A DNA stretch of 64,000 nucleotides from Cryptomeria japonica (lineage: Eukaryota; Streptophyta; Pinopsida; Cupressales; Cupressaceae). Each line of letters begins with the position of its first letter. Positions within the stretch are counted from its first letter, which is position 1. Below the pieces are notes generated by a model, which was given only the letters and a program-made list of their open reading frames with translations, made no database searches and was not told where the DNA came from. The stretch covers positions 145,178,091 through 145,242,090 of the forward strand of contig NC_081406.1 of assembly GCF_030272615.1 (NCBI RefSeq), read 5' to 3'. The position numbers and the translations under genes are program-made. Positions 12,930 through 24,100 of this stretch are shown one piece after another.

Positions 12930-13323
12930 ATGAATGGTCAAAAGACATGGAAGGAAAAGTTGTAACTCCCTCAAACATGGGATATAAAAGAGAGAAGAGA
13001 ACCTCATTTTGAGAAGGGATAATTTGGGAATCAGAAGTGCAAATCTGATTTAAATAAGAAGTGCAGATCTGATTGTGAAAGGTCATGTCCCTTTCAAAGG
13101 GCAGAAGTAATAAAGAGTTGCACTCTTTCAAAGGGTGCTAATGATGAAAGGGTGTGTCTCTTGCCAAAGGGCATCCATAATGAAGAGGTGTGACCTCTCC
13201 CTCACATTGAGAGATATAAAGGAAAGGAGTCAAAAGCATCCAATGACTGGATCATCGATCAGATCAGATCAGAACTATTATTAAGTTACAGGAATTGGCA
13301 GCCTCCTAGTAGGGGACATTACA
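12930..13323 (+). repeat. LTR remnant with enhancer-like tandem repeats
   Basis: The right end reads CTAGTAGGGGACATTACA, the same 3' terminus as the LTR at 50165-51136. Between about 13081 and 13215 there are four loose copies of a ~36-bp unit containing CTTTCAAAGGG or CTTGCCAAAGGG, followed by TATA boxes (GATATAAAAG near 12973, GATATAAAGG near 13213). The left boundary is not found and no TSD is visible. It is probably a truncated LTR whose U3 carried repeated promoter elements. Confidence 0.5.
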
Positions 13324-14754
13324 GTTCGTCTGAAAACGTACTTGCTGGCTTTTTGCAGATTCCCTTCCCCTATCTCCATGTTCTCCTTAGCACCCGATGG
13401 CCCTTCTTAAGCCTCTCAAACGCTGTGTCTCTTTGTTGGGAGGAGATGTGTTATTATTAAGAGAGACGACTCTCTCTTATTACCGCACTTCTCAAGAGGG
13501 TTATGACCCTTCGACCCCATATAGTCATTAGTTACTTTTTGTTAAGTCATCCATTAAAGATATTAAGACTAGTCATCCTACCGACCACATATATATTTAA
13601 ATATTACTTTTATTCATTGGATAAAAGGAAAGTGATGATTTTAGTCACCATACAAAGCTGCCTTGAATACAGAACAAGAGACATTAGGGTCAGGACATGA
13701 CACTACCCACCTATGCCATGCTTATGGAGTATTAATGCATTTTATTTTCCTTGAATTTAGTTTATTACTTTATTGCATTTTTTGCACCTAAGATGTAAAA
13801 GTGACTTTTACTTTTGTAGTTTGGTGGAGATGTATCATGTACTATACATGTGACTGCATCTCCTATTATCCCATATTGATTGTACATTCACATCTCTTGG
13901 TGTTGTATCATCTGTATACCCACCTCGTCCACTCATATGAGAAATCTATCTCTCATATCTCATCTCATTGCATATATCGCTTCTTTTTAGTTAGAATTCA
14001 ATTTACTCCATCATATTAGTCTTCTAAGTTTTTCCGTGATTAGCTTTTAGGCTTTCTTGATCTTGGGTGGCTACCTTGACAACCAAATCTTACAAGAAAG
14101 CCAAAAGCAACCCTAAAATTGACTAAAATGAAAAGAAAGTACTTCTAAATTTGGTTTTCTGTCAAGTTTAGTGCAATACAGCTCTAATTAAATATTGCAG
14201 AGCTAATAGTTTTGTTCTCAAAATCTGCTCAGAAAACAAAGATTTCCATATGCTATGAAATTTTGTAGAAACTTATTTTACTAGATTTCCTTTTAAAGCT
14301 TTCTCCAAAAGCTTTTGGAAAAATTGCGTAGTAGTATGATGTAAAACTATGACACAGTTTTCTTCAAATGCTTTACAAAAATTTAGTGCTATGGACTGTG
14401 AATCTCCTATGTTTTTAAATGATTTTGTACTTCAATTTGTTGTGACATATCAGACAAACCAAATCAGTCCTAAAATTAAGCCAAAGCAATACATTGGATT
14501 CAGTTAAGCATTCGCGTAAAGGTTAATGGAAAACAGCTATAACTAAAAATTGCATTGCTTAGCAGTCTCATTCATTGCAAACTATTCTGGAGATTAAAAT
14601 TTTGATGTGCTATGAAACTTTCAACTAGAATCATTCTATTTTTAATCCGCTACAACTTGGAGATCACCTAACAGAGTTCCCATTAACTAAATATTCATCC
14701 ACAAGAAGTTACAAATTTCCCTTCAAAACTTCTTCATCACAAGTACAAGGACAT

Positions 14755-14890
14755 GATCTCTAAGTGGTAAAATCTTTCAGAGCTCCGAAGTGGAGCTCCA
14801 GGTTCAAATCTCCAAGTGACGCGATTGAAAGTTAAAATTAAGATAAAATACCACATCAACTGGCAGGGTGTGGGCACAAAAGAGTACAAA
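14755..14890 (+). mobile_element. Possible tRNA-derived SINE fragment
   Basis: A box-A-like run (CTCTAAGTGGTAAAATC) is followed about 35 bp later by a good box-B match (AGGTTCAAATCTCC), as in the tRNA-related head of a SINE. The downstream body is unique in the window and no flanking duplication was identified. The copy sits within RhoGAP intron 1. Confidence 0.4.
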
Positions 14891-15230
14891 TTGCAGGTAT
14901 TAAGGTTAGCCTAAAAGAGAATTAACCAAATCAACAAAACTTCGTCCACACAAATTTCATTAATCATGCTTCAAACAAAGGTCAAATTTACCAAACCAAA
15001 CAAAAAATCCTCTGAAGAGATTTTAAAAATCGTACTTCAATCAGAATTTCTTGCACGAAAATTTCACGAATATTTTCCACGGAAGACTGACAAAGTTTTC
15101 TTTGATCTAAACTCGTCCTCATTGTTGTTAAAAAACTTACTCTAATCAAGATTTCTTTCACAAAACTTTACCAAAATTGTTTCATAACCGCTTCTTGAAG
15201 AACATTTAGTACGGAACAAAACAAACTTAC

Positions 15231-15291
15231 TGGATGATGAAAAGAATCCCGTAGCCTTTTCACGCCACTGTGAAGTTACCGTGGACGACAT
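15231..15291 (-). CDS. RhoGAP family protein (At5g61530-like), exon 1
   Basis: This exon encodes 20 codons plus one base, starting MSSTVTSQWREKATGFFSSS. The donor is TCCA then GTAAGT. The ATG at 15291-15289 is preferred over an upstream in-frame ATG at 15331-15333 because the family proteins begin only a few residues before the QW-EK-FFSSS motif. Joining to exon 2 restores the conserved FFSSSS-IKLKQ run. No stop or frameshift is seen. This is the start of a small G-protein regulator whose catalytic part is outside the window. Confidence 0.82.
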
Positions 15292-15338
15292 GTGTTCTTC
15301 CCCTAGCTCTGGAAACCTCTCCTTAACCTTCAAATATC

Positions 15339-15383
15339 TTCTAGAAACTTCTGGGAACCTGCCCCTGGCCTTCTAGAAACTTC
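15339..15383 (-). promoter_or_regulatory. Two perfect heat-shock elements upstream of the RhoGAP ATG
   Basis: The 13-mer TTCTAGAAACTTC occurs at 15339-15351 and again at 15371-15383. Each is a perfect three-unit TTCnnGAAnnTTC heat-shock element, and they lie 48-92 bp before the start codon. No clear TATA box was found between them and the ATG, so they lie in the core promoter or 5' UTR. Heat-shock-factor control is inferred from the consensus only. Confidence 0.6.
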
Positions 15384-17990
15384 TAAAAATCCTCTTCTGC
15401 CTTCCAGCAGCTTTTCGGACCCTCTTCAACTCTGCAAAAAGGAGGCTTTGATCAACTCAGTTGCTCGAGCGATCCAAGCTGCAAATCACAACAATCCCAA
15501 TCATATGTCAAGACAATTTGTTTTAAACTTCACAATAAACTCTATCTGCCTAAAAGGACAAAATAAATGTCAAATTGATGGGCATGAATCGCAAGAAAAA
15601 GTCAAGATCGTCAGGACAAGAAAAACATGCTTTAAAGGCATCTGCAATCCATGGATTTTAACGAAATTGGCGATAAATGCGACAAATTTGTTTTAAGATC
15701 AGGAGATCCAAAACACTCGGGCCGGCATAATTCAGTTATATGTTTGTACGCTGCCTTTAATATTATTAAAGAATCTGCAGTTTTTTAATAACCTAATTTA
15801 TTAAACAAGAATGATTACAGGCACTTTACAGGCTTGTTTGTAATTATACTGTAAAGAAATGATGACCACATGCGCTGAGAGAGCTTTTAAATTGTGGGGC
15901 TTACAAAAAGCGCCGTGGTTTCGGATGAGACAGAAACGAAAAACAGGGTTTTAACTTGTAACGGTCTTCGGAATAGACTGTATGAATTGAAGAATATTAA
16001 AGAGGAATGTGACAGCGAACAGAAGAGTATATAAATTCAAGTTTACCTTCAATTGCTGTCAACAGCTGTGACTGAATATTCTTGACTGTTACTACTGTTC
16101 GTTGTTCGTTTAATTCGCTGTCAACGGCTGGATTTGTTGTCCGTTGGATTTGTTTTGACTGCGCTGGCACGTCTTTGTCCGAATATTTGTAACTGTTATT
16201 TCTAATCTTTGATCCGGTATTAAAAATTACCTTCTTTTGACCCGAAATGATCATATGGTCATGTCTCGCTGGCATATGTTTTAGGTGGGTGTGTTTTTCA
16301 ACAAGCTTCCGCAATCTATATCAAGCAGAAATTTCTAGATTTGATTGTGTAAAGGGTTTTTTGCATCAACGTTTTGAATCACATTCTACGATCCTTGCTA
16401 TTAAAAAATGAAATGAGTGAAGGGAGGAATTTAATGGTGTTGATGAGATCAAGTGGTTTTCATGTTTTTTCATGTCAGTTTTTTAATTATGAATCCTTAT
16501 CAAGAAGCTTGCTAATTTGTGGATGACTATGATAGTAGTTGTTTAATATCCACATTTGTTGATTTAATGTTCAATTTTTTTGACAGCAGTGCACCAAAAG
16601 TTGTGACTTTAAAGTTTTTATTGTTGATGACGACTATCCATAATTGTTAAGAGCAACCAATCATATGATGCCACATTAGCTACACAACTATGGGCCTCCC
16701 TTTTGCGCGACCATTGGTCTCACCCTTTTTTTGGTTGTTTTGGACAACTTGGCAAAAAACATGTTGATGTGGCATCATATTTGATGATGTGGCCCTGAAA
16801 CCTTAGTTATAAGCAGGGGATTTGCCAAGTAAGTTGCTGTAAAAAATTGGGAGTGATTTGAAATTTCCACATAAGATTTTGAGAAGCTCAAAGATAGGTT
16901 GCTCAAGTATTGGGTCATCTCCCCTATCCACTTTCAAAGTATTTTCAAACTGATTCTCGTCTGTTGCACACTCTATGATGAAGTGTCACTCGGTTTCAAC
17001 CACATCTTTGCTACAAAAGATGCAAGTTTTATCTTCCCACTTTTATTTGCGGCAGTCTATCTACCCATTTCACATCTAAGGTGATGAGAGTTGATCCTCA
17101 ATTGTACTATTAAAATTTTAGCCTTCCCCTTAATTGCAACCCTCGAATAGGGTTTTTCATCATGCTTCCACATGGGGTTGAATCCTTTGACATAATGTGT
17201 TTATATTCTGCGATTATGTTTTATACACATAACAATTTTGAACTTTTCTAACACCATCTTTTTAATTTTGATGTTAGTGTTGGGACATTCATGCCAATTA
17301 ATGCCTCATTTGTTCATCCATTTGTTGTTTTGTTTACTCCAAGTCTTTGTTCTATGATTTAGCTCCTCTTCAACAACCATTTTGGGTTAGCAATCCTTAT
17401 CCGTGCTTTCAACCTTTTTTAAGTAACTTAGCAAACAAATTATCACTCATGCTTTGGGTATGAATAATAATTTTTAATCACTTTTAGTCTCTAGTTTATA
17501 GGGTGGATGAATATAATTAATTTTGCTTTGGGAATGAATGTTTTTTATATTGTTGTGTTAGTTATTTTTAATTGATTTATTTAATATAGTTTTGGATTTT
17601 TAAAATTTTAATTAATAAAGATTTTTTCTTTAAATAAAAATTAATTTTTAAGATTTTGGTTTATTTGTTTTTGTTTTTGTTTTTTGGTAAAATGTAGAAA
17701 CGACCTTCTAACTATCAATTTCACACTACTTCAATGCAAGTTCAGCATAACTTTTGTTCATGTTTTCCAATGGCTCAAGAGTTCGATTAATGTATTTGAT
17801 CTTAATTGATTGTTTTTAAACATAGAGAGAAAGACATTCTTATAATTATTTATTAGTTTTTATCGATTAAATTGTGTGATAAAAAAAAAATCATGATTTG
17901 ATGAAAAAAATAACCCCATTAGTTTCCTTGTCTTGAAAATATGGGTCCCTCTTTTTGCTTTTTGTAGCTTTGTTTTTTTTTTAGTTTCTG
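15384..17990. other. Non-genic stretch with one inverted repeat
   Basis: No gene is recognisable. At 16663-16676 and 16767-16780 there is a perfect 14-bp inverted repeat (ATATGATGCCACAT and its complement) around a 90-bp centre, which is MITE-like, but no flanking duplication was confirmed. The rest is AT-rich and without structure that I can identify. Confidence 0.5.
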
Positions 17991-17993
17991 CCT

Positions 17994-19271
17994 TGACACT
18001 TCGGAACTTCAGATCCCCAGAGTCCTGAAGTGTCATTTGCTTGTTTTTTAAGTCCTACCTCAGAACCCCAGAGTCCCGAGGTAGGCACTTGTTTTTTGTT
18101 GTGTTTTGACCTCGGAACTTTGGAACCCCGAAGTTCCGAGGTAGGTTTTTGTTTCTTATGTTTGTCACAAACTCGGAACCCCAGAGTCCCGAAGTCGTTC
18201 CTTGTCTCTTTTTGTCATTGAAGCCTTGGGGCTCCGGAGTCCCAGAATCCTGAGTTCTTCATGTGTTGTTGGTAGTCATTTCGGAACCCCGGAGTCCCGA
18301 AGTTGTGTTGTCTTCGCAACCCCGAAACCCCAGAGTCCCGAAGTTGATTTTCTTGTTTTTCTTTGTCCACCTCGAAACCCTGGAGTCCCAAGGTGCCCCT
18401 GCTTGTTCAAACCTTGGAACCTTGGAATCCCGAGGTCTGTTTGTGTTTTTTTCTTTTTTTTTTAGTTTCACCTCGAAAGTCTGAAACCCCGGACTCCCAA
18501 GGTCGTGTTGAAGTTGACTGTACAACGAAATATCGGGGGTATAAATAGAGGAAGTGAACTCTTTTGAGATTATTTGTGCATTCAAATTTTTCGATTTCCT
18601 TGCTCTGCCTCCCGACTTCGCGCCTCCGTATCGCCGAGTTTTCGAGGGATTTCTTTTGTCAGGTTGGTGGATTTCTTTGCCCTCTTTGTGTTCTCTACTT
18701 TAGATCTTTTAGTTTTTTTAGCTTAGTTTTGTTTCTTTTTTTATTTTCTCATTTTGCGTGTTCTTTTTCTTCCCGAGTCCCTTAGGGTTTTCCAACCCCA
18801 GAGTTCTGAGCTCGGTAGTTGTTTTCACCTCAGAACTCCGGAACCCCAGAGTCCCGAGGTTGATCTTTTTGGATTGTGCTTTCACCCCGAATCCCCGGAG
18901 TTCCGAATCATCCCTTTTGACCAATCAATTATACAACCCCGGAACCCCAGAGTTTCGAAGTCCTTTCCTCTTAGGTCATTGTTTTACCTCGGAACCCCGG
19001 AGTCCCAAAGTTTCAGAGCATCTTTTAGGCCATTATTTGAACTACAATGAGCTATGCATTTAGTCCACCTCAGAACCCCGGACTTTTGGGTTTATTGTTT
19101 TAGCCTTGTCTTACCCGGAACCCTGAAGTTCGGGTTTTATTGTTTTAGCCTTGTCTTGCTCGGAACCCCGAAGTTCCGAGTTTATTATTTTAGCCTTGTA
19201 TTACCCCAGAACCCCGGAGTCCTGGGTTCCACTGTTTTGGTCCACCTCGGAACCTCGGAGTCTCGAAGTGG
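17994..19271 (+). repeat. Array of ~20 GC-rich quasi-palindromic hairpin units
   Basis: Units of about 26-34 bp with consensus near ACCTCGGAACCCCGGAGT then CCCGAGGT recur about twenty times, separated by T-rich spacers of about 10-60 bp. Many are foldable. TGACACTTC (17994-18002) pairs with 18027-18035, CCTACCTC (18054-18061) pairs with 18078-18085, and ACCTCGGAACTT (18109-18120) pairs perfectly over 12 bp with 18131-18142. Arms differ between units yet remain complementary within several of them (GACACTTC, CCTACCTC and ACCTCGGAACTT arms). About ten units lie upstream of a TATA box at 18540 and about ten inside the predicted intron that follows. Confidence 0.85.
18540..18547 (+). promoter_or_regulatory. 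TATA box of the 19343 ORF
   Basis: TATAAATA in the context GGGGGTATAAATAGAGGAAG is a strong plant TATA box. Transcription would start near 18570. A candidate donor TCAG/GTTGGT lies at 18662/18663 and a strong acceptor TTCTTTCTTGCAG ends at 19328, giving a predicted 5' UTR intron with the second half of the hairpin array inside it and the ATG 14 bp downstream. Confidence 0.6.
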
Positions 19272-20343
19272 GTAATATAATTGATATATTTGATGTGTGA
19301 TAGGCTAATTTGTGGTTCTTTCTTGCAGATCAGAAAAATTAGATGGACCCAACTTCCAGCAAGAAAGGCAAGGAATTGGATAGACTCCCCGCAACCATGA
19401 AGTACCATTATCAAGGGCAAGTTTATGTTTCAAAATTGGATGATCAAATCAAATGGGTAACTGATACAGAGGTAGGACATGTTGAATTAGAAGACATTGC
19501 AACACAATTGGATAAACCAAGACTAGAGGCTCCTTACAGAGGATCAAGAGATCAGGGCTGGTAGAAGCAAATATTTTTCCTCAATCCATCCAAGCCCCTG
19601 AATTCATTATGACCATGGAACACTTCTACAATGCAGACACTAGGAAGTGCAGTGATGCCCAAGGAAGGACAGTAATAGATTTAGCTGCTGATATGCTGAG
19701 ATATGTGTTTGGTATTCCTTCAAGAGATGAAGAGATGTTGTTAATAACCGAGGAAGAAGGTGTTGAAGTATGGGATGGGGGTGTTACTTCGAGCAAAAGT
19801 CATATGAATGAAAATTGGCTCGAGGAGGAGAGGAAAACAAGATTAAAAGCCAATGACATCCTAAGGGCAGATTTCAAGGAGCCACAACGTGACTTGATTA
19901 TTATGCTAAGCAAGGTGTCATGCCCAGACTTTTGGGCAAAAACGCAACAACAAATTTTTTTTAAAACAATATAAAAATACTAATTACTCTACGATAAAGA
20001 TGAGATAAATAAGTTTGTCTAAGTTAAGGGTTATCTCAAGCGTTAAAAGAATGGGTTCCTAGAGTTAATTTAATTAACTCCACAATTATAACGCTACAAT
20101 TTAAACTAGACTAATTATACCCCAAAGGGGATCATCACAACATTATTTATTTATTAATTAATTTTCTTCAAATATTCTCCAATTATTAATTATCTCAATT
20201 AATATTTTAATTGCTTTTGGACTAATTAAAACAATGTTAATAAATATTTTATCGAATTTTAAATTAACTAATTGAGCAATAGTAATAACATTTTTTTAAA
20301 TTCGTCTATTAAAATTAACTAAATCAAATATAAAAAATAACCT

Positions 20344-20459
20344 AGCCAATAGTCCAAGGGGTTGAGCTTAATTGGTTAAAACATCGGGTTCTCACTATGG
20401 AGACCCAAGTTCAATTCCCAATAGGGACATCTAAAATGAATTCCAAAAAAACAACAACC
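20344..20459 (+). mobile_element. tRNA-derived SINE, copy 1
   Basis: The head reads TCCAAGGGGTTGAGCTTAAT with a box-A-like TTGAGCTTAATTGG and box-B-like AAGTTCAATTCCC, and ends in AATAGGGACATCTAAAATGA and an A-rich tail. It is about 90% identical by eye to the minus-strand copy at 30134-30261. Flanking AATAACCT (20336-20343 and 20460-20467) is a plausible short duplication. It lacks the GGCTTCGGCCTATTACC segment present near the 3' end of copy 2. Confidence 0.75.
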
Positions 20460-20786
20460 AATAACCTCATTTAATTGACAAATTAAATTTCCCCAACATT
20501 AAATATTTAATATTTAATATTTGACATTAAACTACCTCCTTAACATTCAAATAATCATTATTATATCTAAAATCCCCATAAATAGTCAACTAATTAAATA
20601 ATAACTTAAATTAAATGAGAATTCCCCATATCAAATTTAAAGAAATATTTTCTTCTTTATTCTTTTATTTCTTTTATCTTTGTCTCTTATTCTAACCCTA
20701 CCTAGGGTTTTATTTTAAAATCCTTATGACTCTTTTTCTTTTGTATTTTTATTTACCCTAACCCCATTTGGGTTAGGGTTTTATTT

Positions 20787-20790
<4 letters not shown>

Positions 20791-20842
<52 letters not shown>

Positions 20843-21027
20843 GTATATGTATGTATATGTATATATATGTATATGTGTATGTATGTATATGTATATGTAT
20901 ATGTACGTATATGTATATATATGTATATGTGTATGTATGTATATGTATGTGTTACATATGTGTGTGTGTGTGTGTGTGTGTGTGTTTAAATAATCTGTGT
21001 CGGTGTGTGTGTTTAAATAATCTCTCT

Positions 21028-21095
<68 letters not shown>

Positions 21096-21131
21096 AAATA
21101 ATCTAATCTGTTTTACTTAGAATATAGAATG

Positions 21132-21170
<39 letters not shown>
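20791..21170 (+). repeat. Compound microsatellite block
   Basis: Successive tracts are (AC)n at about 20791-20832, (TATG/TATA)n to about 20958, (TG)n near 20960-20985, a long (TG)n at about 21028-21091, then (AC)n at about 21133-21162 with (TA)n. TTTAAATAATCT recurs three times between the TG tracts. AC and TG tracts facing each other could pair. Confidence 0.9.
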
Positions 21171-21171
<1 letters not shown>

Positions 21172-24100
21172 TCCTACAATCTGCATTTTAGTTTTATGTT
21201 ACATTAACTTAGAAAACAGCTACAAATAACAGAAATAATTCATTTAACAGCTGCACTATTTCTTTCACATTCTTTTTGATAATTAAAATAACAAGATGAA
21301 AATTTAAGAGATTTAAAACTAACACTTAAAAAACATTTTTCTTTCTACATTTCTCCTACTTTTGCAAATGCATATTTTTTTGAATGAATCTACTAAATAG
21401 TTCGAACAAATTTAAAGTAAGATGCATATGAAATTTAAAGCCTTCAAGGATATTTATTTTGACAATAACTAAATCTGAAAGTTTACAACTTAATTTTCAT
21501 CTAAGAAATACACTTCCCAACTTTATTATTTTCTCTTTAAGAGGATTACAACAGAAAACATAATGCTTTTATTTTATTTTTCATGCTACGAAAATAATAA
21601 AACTTACTAGCTTAATACATTCTTTTACTCATAGTCTTTTGAACACTTTCAAATAAAGTACAAATCTTTTTTTGAATCCACTTTAACAATAGTAACAAGA
21701 TTACAATCTCAAGCCTTTCACATTTCTACAAGAATGGAGCTTGTTAAAATACATATTTTCAAAATTTCCAAATAAATCAATAGGACTTGCACATGAACCT
21801 TGCTTTTCTCCATCCTTTATCCCAAATAAAAAAAACCTGCAAATAAAACTTATAGGTTGTGACCATGGAGGCTCACCTCTCAACCTAGGCTTACATGAAG
21901 CCATCCCCGAGCTAGGAGAACCAAGGCTAAACGGGATACAATCATTGCAAACAAAGCACAAGAAGACTCACAACCATAGAACTCTCATTCCAAGGATAAA
22001 CAAAGTCACCAAGTGACTATTTCTTGTGGCGTGAAGGTGGACCAAGTACCTAGAGGAGAATCTGCAAATAGGAGAACAAAATGTCTTTGCAAGGCTACTA
22101 GGTAGAATAACCACAAGTTCAAACTTGTCCCAACAAATATCCTTATATCCCCCATGGCACACAAGCCCAAATATCCCCTTATGACCCCCATTGCATAAAC
22201 ATAAAACACAATGCAGCAAGGGTCGCATAACCCTTGTGTATCACTCTCTTCCAAAGAGAGTCTCTACACTCTTAGGCTGTCAAACAACCTTCACCCCCTC
22301 AAGGCTACTCTACCCTCCCAATGGTGAGTATGGCCTTGAAACACCCAAAATATATAACATGAAACATGCAAGAAAATACACAAGGAAGGACTCAAACAAT
22401 CTTCCCAAGCCTACAAGGAAAACAACCATAGAAGAGCACAAACAATATTTTCACATTTACAATACATCATATAAAAGGAAGTATTTCAACCAACCTTAAA
22501 AATCTGCAAATGGACATGAGGAGAAGTTGTAGGAGAGTTGCCTAATCCACTATTCTTTTTCCTTCTCAAGACTTAGAAAAAAAATCCAACTCCAAAAACT
22601 AGAACCAAAATCTTCAGCAAAACTTCTATGTCTCCAAAAATGGAGAGTGGGTGATCAAAATTCTCCCTCTCAAACCATTCCCTAAGAAGACACTCCTCAC
22701 TCTTTCCAATCCTCTTGGGAAGAGTGAGAGATTTTCATAAGTTGGTCTTCCCAACACCTTACAAGCTCTCTATACAAGGCACCCTAAAAAGGTAAAAGAA
22801 AATGGGGAAGAGCAAATATCACTCATTAGGAAGGTTGTCTAACCTAGGTAAGATCCTCAAAAGTTGAAATTCGGCCATCTTGAAAAACTCAACTTTTGAG
22901 GTGACTAGACAGTCACCAGGGAGTGGACACATGGCTAAAATTGGTCTTTACCCATAGGTATAACATATGGCCCATTAAAAATGTCTCTAACCTAACTTTA
23001 GGAGTTAGTTTAACCATCCAAAAACTCACCCAAAGTTTACCTACAGGTCAACCTTGAGTTGACATTTCTAATGACTCCCTATCCAAGACTTTCTTGGGAC
23101 CATACTAGGATATTTTGAAAAATGCATTGGTAAAACAAATTCCCTCCAAGGGACATGTCACTGCCAACTCACTTTACAACACATGTCAAGTGACACCACA
23201 AAATTACACAATACTTAAATACACATGGCAATGTCCCTTTTTAGAATTAATAAATTTAACAATTTCAAATTAAACACACATCCAAGCATAAACATTTACA
23301 AATAAAACACATTTACACACGAGATGTTGTCTCTCCAGATAGACAACCCTTGGCTTCACAAACGCACATAGGTTTAGGCTTGATTCTCCAAATAGTTTCC
23401 ATGGTCACATGGATCAATTTTCCTGCACATCTCACTTTGCACATTAGTAATTCCAATAATCACATATAATATTATCATATGAAAATAATACAATTCAGAC
23501 ATTTGCATACAATTTCAATTATAATAATCAAGTTTCCAATTATCCAATAAAATCCACATAAAATAATCTACTAAATGGCATCATCATAATCATCATGAAA
23601 TTTAATCATTTATAAAGCATGCATTCATAATTTCTAGCATCAAAATAAAGTACTACAAATAAAATATAAGTGACATACACCACATCAATATTATCCAATC
23701 ACTGGATCATATAGAATCTATGTCCATAATGCATAAAAATAAAGTATCAATAATAAGTCCAAAATATGAGAATAACTGCAATGCTATGATGGCTCAGGGT
23801 AGGGCCTCGCACAAGGCCTTCAACAAGATAGATTGTCGTCACTTCCACCCATGGATGTTTCATTACATGACTACTGTTCTGATTGGAAAAAAGTATTTTG
23901 ATTGGGCTCAGATCTTATCTGACAATATACACAGGCAATTGGTAGATGTGCATAAAACAAAAAAAATTATCTTCACTTCATATGTTGTCTGGGTAGCGGC
24001 TTCAACAGGAAAATTTCTAGGATTGCAGATAGAGGACCAGTTCAAAGATGAGGAAGGACAAAAGAAGGCGTGGGAGTATTACACCCAACTCTCTCTAGGC

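Larger units (their letters stand above)
1334..15230 (-). other. RhoGAP intron 1, 13.9 kb, retroelement-filled
   Basis: The intron is bounded by GTAAGT (minus strand, at 15230 downward) and a CAG acceptor at 1336-1334. Exon 1 ends with one base of a codon and exon 2 starts with two, giving AGT (Ser), so the family motif FFSSSS-IKLKQ forms across the junction. Inside, from right to left, lie a SINE-like copy, LTR debris, a gypsy element, a copia-type element, a solo LTR and a promoter-like repeat module. The stretches 1334-2279, 2721-2896, 4380-5406 and 13324-14750 hold nothing I can identify. A minus-strand ORF at 4704-4919 is probably fortuitous. Confidence 0.8.
19916..23811 (+). mobile_element. 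3.9-kb TG...CA insertion, probable solo LTR, TSD CAAGG
   Basis: The insertion starts TGTCATGCCCAGACTTTTGG and ends GGGTAGGGCCTCGCA, flanked by CAAGG at 19911-19915 and 23812-23816. Excising the unit with one TSD copy gives the uninterrupted codons ATG CTA AGC AAG GCC TTC AAC AAG, in frame with both halves of the host ORF, so both boundaries are secure to the base. No internal LTR pair or coding region was found, which fits a single very long LTR. It contains a SINE (20344-20459) and a microsatellite block. Confidence 0.8.

Noticed and set aside
17994-19271. CRISPR-like array of repeats and spacers
   Set aside because: The units are imperfect, spacers vary from about 10 to over 100 bp and are T-rich, and the DNA is plant nuclear. 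It is a eukaryotic repeat array.
20851-21120. 89-codon ORF
   Set aside because: It is a translation of the TATG and TG microsatellite.
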